Below, one piece after another: positions 58,023 through 64,000 of a stretch of 64,000 bases of DNA (the stretch's first letter is position 1; each line of letters begins with the position of its first letter). A program made the position numbers and the translations under genes. The notes under the pieces were generated by a model. It saw only the letters and a program-made list of their open reading frames with translations, did no database searches and was not told the DNA's origin. The DNA is from Paraburkholderia fungorum. GTDB taxonomy: Bacteria > Pseudomonadota > Gammaproteobacteria > Burkholderiales > Burkholderiaceae. The stretch covers positions 62,001 through 126,000 of the forward strand of contig NZ_MCAS01000009.1 in assembly GCF_003610895.1 (NCBI RefSeq), given 5' to 3'.

Positions 58023-59717
58023 ATGCGATTTATCTTTAGTGCGTTATTGGTCCTGACACTCGCCGCTTGCGCGAGTCAGGGACCGACAACGAATAGCCCC
58101 ACCACCGCAACTAATCCCGCCAGTCAGCAAGCCGTAGCTGACGCCCTTCGCAAGACAGCCACCGCCAAAGAAACGATCAATGTCGACCAGGGTTCGGTCA
58201 ATCAACTGACGAGCGCGGACGCCGATCTTTGGGGCCGTATTCGCCGTGGTTTTCAAATGCCGGATCTGCAAACCGACCTCGTCGACATGCAGGTCAACTG
58301 GTATGCGCAGCGCCCGGACTACGTGCAGCGCATGACCGAGCGCTCGCAGAAATATCTGTACCACATCGTCGAAGAGCTCGAAGCGCGCCACATGCCGACC
58401 GAGCTCGCGTTGCTGCCGTTCATCGAATCCGCGTATAGCCCGCAGGCTTTGTCGGTGGCGAAGGCTGCAGGCATGTGGCAGTTCATGCCGGGCACGGGCC
58501 GCACGTACAACCTCAAGCAGAACATGTGGCAGGACGAGCGCCGCGACGTGCTGGCTTCGACCAGCGCCGCGCTCGACTATCTGTCGCGCCTGCATGACAT
58601 GTTCGGCGACTGGCAACTGGCGCTTGCCGCCTACAACTGGGGTGAGGGCAACGTGCAGCGCGCGATCGCGCGCAACGAGGCGGCGGGACTGCCTACCGAC
58701 TACCTCAGCCTGCGCATGCCGAACGAGACGCGCAACTACGTACCCAAGCTGCAGGCGGTGAAGAACATCGTAATGAACCCGCAGATGTACGGGCTCACGC
58801 TGCCGTCGATCCCGAACCACCCGTATTTCGTCACGGTCACGACCTCGCACGACATCGACGTGGACACGGCGGCGAAGCTCGCGAATCTCTCTCCGGATGA
58901 ATTCCGCTCGCTGAACCCGTCGTTCAGAAAACCGGTGATTCTCGGTGCTACCCAGCCGCAGATCCTGCTGCCGTTCGACAATGCAAGCGCGTTCGAACGC
59001 AATCTGAAGGCGTACTCCGGTTCGCTGTCGTCGTGGACCACGTACACCGTCACCGAGCGTGCCGCACCGGCGGCGATTGCGCAAAAGATCGGTGTCGACG
59101 CCGACACGTTGATGGAAGTGAACAAGATTCCGGCCGGCATGCGTCTGAAACCGGGCTCGACGATCGTGGTGCCGCGTGGTTCGGACGACGACGAAGACAT
59201 TAGCGCCGACGTCGCTGAAACCGCGGTGCTGGCCATGGAGCCGGATGTCCCCGACACCCGCAAGATGTTGATCCGCGTGCGCCGCAATCAGTCCATGGCT
59301 GCCATCGCAGTGCGTTACGGCGTCTCGATCGGTCAGTTGAAGGCGTGGAATCGCACGCATCGCGATCAGGTTTCGCGTGGGCAGGTGATCGTGCTGCACG
59401 TGCCGGTTGGCAAGGCCATGCCGAGCGAGCCGGGCCCTGAGCGCATCGCAACCGACGTGCAAGGCGGCGGCGTCGAGAAGATCGGCACCCGCGTCGCAGA
59501 CACGAGGGGCGATTCGCGCTACGATAAGAAGAAGGGTCGTGGCCGTGCCGCCGTGGTCAAGGTGTCCGAGCCGGTAGGTAAAGTCAGCAAGCCGACAACG
59601 TCCAGTGCCAGCAAGGGCAAGGTGACGAAGGTGTCGGCTTCCACGTCCAGCAAGGCGTCGAAGGCCGCGGCAGATAGCCGCCCGAAGACCGCGGCCAACG
59701 CGAAGAAGGGTAAGTAG
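58023..59717 (+). CDS. mltD: Membrane-bound lytic murein transglycosylase D
   Basis: MltD is an outer-membrane lipoprotein that cleaves peptidoglycan glycan strands. The 564-residue protein begins with a lipoprotein signal (lipobox LAAC, Cys about 17). The SLT domain contains the catalytic Glu135 in LLPFIESAYSP and the AYNWGEGNV motif. Two LysM peptidoglycan-binding repeats lie at about 340-385 and 415-465. The last 90 residues are a Lys/Ser/Ala-rich tail. The start at 58023 is preferred over an upstream in-frame start because it places the signal sequence at the N-terminus. Confidence 0.94.
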   Translation: MRFIFSALLVLTLAACASQGPTTNSPTTATNPASQQAVADALRKTATAKETINVDQGSVNQLTSADADLWGRIRRGFQMPDLQTDLVDMQVNWYAQRPDYVQRMTERSQKYLYHIVEELEARHMPTELALLPFIESAYSPQALSVAKAAGMWQFMPGTGRTYNLKQNMWQDERRDVLASTSAALDYLSRLHDMFGDWQLALAAYNWGEGNVQRAIARNEAAGLPTDYLSLRMPNETRNYVPKLQAVKNIVMNPQMYGLTLPSIPNHPYFVTVTTSHDIDVDTAAKLANLSPDEFRSLNPSFRKPVILGATQPQILLPFDNASAFERNLKAYSGSLSSWTTYTVTERAAPAAIAQKIGVDADTLMEVNKIPAGMRLKPGSTIVVPRGSDDDEDISADVAETAVLAMEPDVPDTRKMLIRVRRNQSMAAIAVRYGVSIGQLKAWNRTHRDQVSRGQVIVLHVPVGKAMPSEPGPERIATDVQGGGVEKIGTRVADTRGDSRYDKKKGRGRAAVVKVSEPVGKVSKPTTSSASKGKVTKVSASTSSKASKAAADSRPKTAANAKKGK

Positions 59718-59802
59718 ACCAAAAGCGGCCACCACGGTAGTGACCACATGCGTTGCGGGGGCAACGCGTGAATTGCGCTCCGATCACGCACCGTGTTATT
59801 CC

Positions 59803-59834
59803 GACGCCGTCACCAGTGGTGACGGCGTTTTTCA
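59803..59834 (+). terminator. mltD terminator
   Basis: GACGCCGTCACC-AGT-GGTGACGGCGTTTTTC is a perfect 11-bp stem with a short loop and a T run. Confidence 0.88.
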
Positions 59835-59918
59835 TTCTGCAGATCAATTCAGGCGAAGTTCGCCCGTTTCATTTATCTTGCGTGCTTAGGCCAAAGTCGG
59901 TCGCTCATTTCAAACGTT

Positions 59919-61160
59919 ATGTCGTCGACCCAGTTGCGCGTTTTTCTCCTGTTCTCCGCCGGCTACTTCGTTTCTTACGTATTTCGCGGCGTGAATCTCG
60001 GCTTTGCGCCCTTCATCACGCACGATCTCGGTTTGTCGGCCACGGATCTCGGTTTGCTGACCAGTCTGTATTTCCTCGGTTTCGCGGGCGCGCAGATCCC
60101 GGCCGGAGTACTGCTCGATCATTACGGCGCGCGTCGGGTGACGGCGGCCACCATGATGTTTGCCGCGCTCGGAATATGGGTGTTCGGCGCGGCGCACAGC
60201 GTCGGCATGATGATGGTCGGGCGGCTGCTGATCGGCGTCGGCGTCTCGGTATGTCTTGGTGCAGCCTTCAAGGCGTTGGCGCAGCATTTCGAGCCAGGGC
60301 GTCTGCCGTTGATGAACGGGCTCGTGATGGCGATCGGCGGCTTCGGCGGCGTGATGGTCGGCTCGCCGCTCACGTGGGTGCTGAGCTTCGCCAGTTGGCG
60401 CGCGGTTTGTGTCGGTCTGGGCCTGATGACGGTGGTGGTGGCGCTCGCGCAGTGGACGCTTGCACCTGACGCCAGGGAAACCCACCGCCAGGCCGGCATC
60501 GGCGCGCAGTTCAAAGGCACCCTGCAGATCCTGAGAAGCGCGGCGTTCTGGAAGATCGGGTCGTTCTCCATCGTCACGCAAGGCGTGTTCTACGCGATGC
60601 AGTCGCTATGGGTCGGCGCCTGGCTGCGCGACGTACAGGGTTTTGCGCCTCGTGAAGCCGCGTCGCTGGTGTCGATTCTCGGCTTTGCGATGATGGCCGG
60701 TTGCGTCGGATTCGGCGCGGCCGCGCGCGGGCTGGAGCGGCGCGGAATTTCGTTATATGTGTTTTGCGGTATCGGCATGGCGCTTTACGTGTTGACCCAG
60801 TTGCTGATCATGTTCAACGTGCCGCTGCCAGCGAGCCTGCTGTGGGCGGCATACGGGGTTTTCGGCGGCACCGGCATTCTCAGTTACGCGGTCATGGCTC
60901 GCCATTTCCCGGCGCAGATGATCGGCCGGGTGAATACCACGCTGACGCTGATCATCTTTCTGCTGATTTTCGGCTTCCAGATCGGCGTTGGGGCGGTGCT
61001 GTCGCGCTGGCCGGCCAATGAAGGGCATTATCCGGCGGCCGCGCATCTGAGCGCCTGGGGCATTCTGGTGGCGTTGCAGGTGTTGAGCGCGCTTTGGTAC
61101 GTATTGCCCGGCCGCGCACGACTTCAGCCCGCACAGGTGTCCGCGGAACAGCAGGCCTAA
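59919..61160 (+). CDS. MFS transporter
   Basis: This 413-residue major facilitator protein has about 12 transmembrane helices. The loop 2-3 signature is present as GVLLDHYGARRVTA (G-x3-D-x2-G-x-R-x) near residues 63-76, and the first helix reads LRVFLLFSAGYFVSYVFRGVNLG. The family covers sugar, metabolite and drug transport; nothing in the sequence or neighbours fixes the substrate. It is separated from carA by a 428-bp region. Confidence 0.85.
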   Translation: MSSTQLRVFLLFSAGYFVSYVFRGVNLGFAPFITHDLGLSATDLGLLTSLYFLGFAGAQIPAGVLLDHYGARRVTAATMMFAALGIWVFGAAHSVGMMMVGRLLIGVGVSVCLGAAFKALAQHFEPGRLPLMNGLVMAIGGFGGVMVGSPLTWVLSFASWRAVCVGLGLMTVVVALAQWTLAPDARETHRQAGIGAQFKGTLQILRSAAFWKIGSFSIVTQGVFYAMQSLWVGAWLRDVQGFAPREAASLVSILGFAMMAGCVGFGAAARGLERRGISLYVFCGIGMALYVLTQLLIMFNVPLPASLLWAAYGVFGGTGILSYAVMARHFPAQMIGRVNTTLTLIIFLLIFGFQIGVGAVLSRWPANEGHYPAAAHLSAWGILVALQVLSALWYVLPGRARLQPAQVSAEQQA

Positions 61161-61588
61161 GGCGGTTGTGCAGGGTTTGCGAAGGCGGTGTCATATTTAC
61201 CGCTTCTATCCCGATTCTGGCCCGTGCAAACTTTGTCCGGCGGCTTCGGCGCCACGTTCCGTAAGGCTTCGACCCGTTTCAGGCCGTACCCGGCTACGCC
61301 GGCTCCCCATCTCGGATTTGGAGGGAAGGGTAGTTTCGCGCTATAATTCCAAGGTTTGAGCTTATCAACCCGCACCCTAGCGCCTACCTCTCCCATACCG
61401 TTCATCCGCCGCGCGCTTTTGACGCCCCGCACCCAGCCGATCCGTCCACACAATGGACCCATCGCGCCCCTTGCGACGTCACCAGCAGTACGCGAGCGAG
61501 TCTGCGCGCGCATCCTCTCGATGCGTTTCGCTGCGGCTCGCAGTCGGATAGACAGGTCGGCAACAGGGTGTTCCCCAAGGAGTCTCCC
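61161..61588 (+). promoter_or_regulatory. carA promoter and long leader
   Basis: A likely promoter, TTGGAG (61318-61323) and TATAAT (61342-61347) with an 18-bp spacer, leaves about 235 nt of leader before the carA GTG. The leader is C-rich with no obvious terminator. Feedback by pyrimidines or arginine is known for carAB in other bacteria but cannot be shown here. No gene is supported in the first 150 bp. Confidence 0.55.
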
Positions 61589-62743
61589 GTGTTGCCGTCA
61601 TTTTCTCCCGCTTTGCTCGCACTCGCCGACGGCACGGTCTTTCGTGGTTACTCGATCGGCGCCCCCGGGCATACGATCGGCGAAGTCGTGTTCAACACCG
61701 CTATCACCGGCTATCAGGAAATCCTGACTGACCCGAGCTACGCGCGCCAGATCGTGACCCTCACGTATCCGCATATCGGTAACGTCGGCGTGAATGCCGA
61801 AGACGTCGAAGCCACGAAAGTCCATGCCGCCGGCCTGATCATCCGTGATCTGCCGGTTCTCGCGTCGAACTTCCGCATGGAGCGCACGCTCCCGCAATAC
61901 CTGAAGGACGAAGGCGTGGTTGCCATCGCCGGTCTCGACACCCGCATGCTGACGCGCGTGCTGCGCGACAAGGGTGCGCAGAACGGCGCCATTCTGGCCG
62001 GTTCGGATGACGAAGCGAAGGCAATCGAACTCGCGCGTTCGTTCCCGGGTTTGTCGGGTATGGACCTCGCGAAGGTCGTGTCGACGAAGGAAACCTACGA
62101 ATGGAACCAGACCGAATGGCGTCTGGGCTCCGGCTACGGTACGCAGAACGCACCGAAGTATCGCGTGGTCGCGTTCGATTACGGCGTGAAGTACAACATT
62201 CTGCGCATGCTGGCCGAGCGCGGCTGCCACGTCACCGTGCTGCCGGCGCAAGCCTCGGCGGCTGACGCGCTGGCGCTCAACCCGGACGGCATCTTCCTGT
62301 CGAACGGCCCTGGCGACCCGGAGCCGTGCGATTATGCGATTCAGGCCACCAAAGAACTGATCGAACGCGGCATCCCGACCTTCGGCATCTGCCTCGGCCA
62401 CCAGATCATGGGCCTCGCCGTCGGCGCGAAGACCATGAAGATGAAGACGGGCCATCACGGCGCGAACCATCCGGTGAAGGATCTTGACGACGGCCGCGTG
62501 GTCATCACGTCGCAGAACCACGGTTTTGCGGTCGACGCCGACACGCTGCCGGCCAATGCCAAGGCCACGCACATCTCGCTGTTCGACGGCACGCTGCAAG
62601 GCTTCGCGTTGACCGACAAGCCGGCGTTCTGCTTCCAGGGCCACCCGGAAGCGTCGCCCGGTCCGCACGACATCGCCTATCTGTTCGACCGCTTCACTGC
62701 GTTGATGGACGCGAAGAAGGCCGGTAAGACCGCAGCGGCATAA
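61589..62743 (+). CDS. carA: Carbamoyl-phosphate synthase small subunit
   Basis: CarA is the glutaminase subunit that supplies ammonia for carbamoyl phosphate, feeding pyrimidine and arginine synthesis. The 384-residue protein has the N-terminal CarA domain ([20 protein letters not shown]) and a class I glutamine amidotransferase domain with nucleophile Cys268 in [11 protein letters not shown] and a C-terminal His/Glu pair in [11 protein letters not shown]. The GTG start at 61589 follows AAGGAG; seven upstream in-frame codons are excluded. carB follows after 164 bp. Confidence 0.95.
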   Translation: MLPSFSPALLALADGTVFRGYSIGAPGHTIGEVVFNTAITGYQEILTDPSYARQIVTLTYPHIGNVGVNAEDVEATKVHAAGLIIRDLPVLASNFRMERTLPQYLKDEGVVAIAGLDTRMLTRVLRDKGAQNGAILAGSDDEAKAIELARSFPGLSGMDLAKVVSTKETYEWNQTEWRLGSGYGTQNAPKYRVVAFDYGVKYNILRMLAERGCHVTVLPAQASAADALALNPDGIFLSNGPGDPEPCDYAIQATKELIERGIPTFGICLGHQIMGLAVGAKTMKMKTGHHGANHPVKDLDDGRVVITSQNHGFAVDADTLPANAKATHISLFDGTLQGFALTDKPAFCFQGHPEASPGPHDIAYLFDRFTALMDAKKAGKTAAA

Positions 62744-62907
62744 ATAGCTTGTGAAGCGCCCCGGCGGCGCGCGGCTCGTCATGCAAGCAGCGCGATCAAT
62801 GCGATCGACGCGAAGCACGGCGAGCCGCACAACACAGAGCAGAGCGCGCAACGTATCAACGCAGCGCGCCGACGGAAAGAATTCAGGAATACATTAGCGA
62901 GAGCGTT

Positions 62908-64000
<1,093 letters not shown>

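Overview
The window is high-GC, densely packed, core chromosomal DNA from a beta-proteobacterium of the Burkholderia group, most likely Paraburkholderia. Four things support this: the gene order rne | rluC, yceD-rpmF-plsX-fabHDG-acpP-fabF-rpoE-rseA-rseB-degP and lepA-lepB-rnc-era-recO-pdxJ-acpS-nagZ; an EarP/EF-P pair with the rhamnosylation-type Arg32; a zinc-free L32; and strong GC bias at third codon positions. The species call is an inference. I see no prophage, insertion sequence, plasmid gene or CRISPR array. The most accessory-looking stretch is about 38.8-42.1 kb.

Layout. 1-4.7 kb: partial moaA and rne, both leftward. 5.4-8.5 kb: rluC, a HAD phosphatase, a Rieske protein and a short-form SppA peptidase, rightward and partly overlapping. 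8.6-10 kb: a leftward RsmI-like methylase and Maf/YceF pair. 10-22 kb: one long rightward run that makes fatty acids (plsX, fabH, fabD, fabG, acpP, fabF) and then handles envelope stress (rpoE, rseA, rseB, degP). 22-30.6 kb: translation, secretion, RNA processing and repair (lepA, lepB, rnc, era, recO), then pdxJ, acpS and nagZ. AcpS activates the AcpP encoded 14 kb upstream.

30.8-35 kb runs leftward: a sigma54-type response regulator with no partner kinase in view, efp, and the EF-P modifying enzyme earP. 35-38.2 kb: uvrC and pgsA rightward. 38.4-38.8 kb: two identical tRNA-Gly genes and one tRNA-Cys behind a near-consensus promoter. 38.8-42.1 kb: a gene remnant, a secreted hypothetical protein, a small membrane protein, a TraB/GumN protein and a GNAT acetyltransferase. 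42.2-44.2 kb: a leftward copper-delivery operon for cytochrome oxidase (SCO, PCu(A)C, CtaG). 44.6-54.3 kb: trehalose synthesis (otsB, otsA), two ABC exporters, a GT4 glycosyltransferase and two membrane proteins. 54.8-59.7 kb: tRNA-Val, dnaQ, rnhA and a yafS-like methyltransferase leftward, then gloB and mltD rightward. This block keeps the gene neighbourhood known from E. coli. 59.9-64 kb: an MFS transporter, carA and the start of carB.

No wholly new multi-gene system stands out. The observations most worth following are: an orphan sigma54 activator with a GAFSGA loop behind a candidate -24/-12 promoter and a long leader; a 92-bp nested multi-hairpin element between acpP and fabF; terminator-like hairpins inside the fab operon and just before lepA; paired palindromes between rne and rluC; low-complexity expansions in four nucleic-acid enzymes (RNase E, RNase III, UvrC, RecO); and a decayed gene end beside the tRNA cluster. 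All product calls come from reading motifs; no database search was run.
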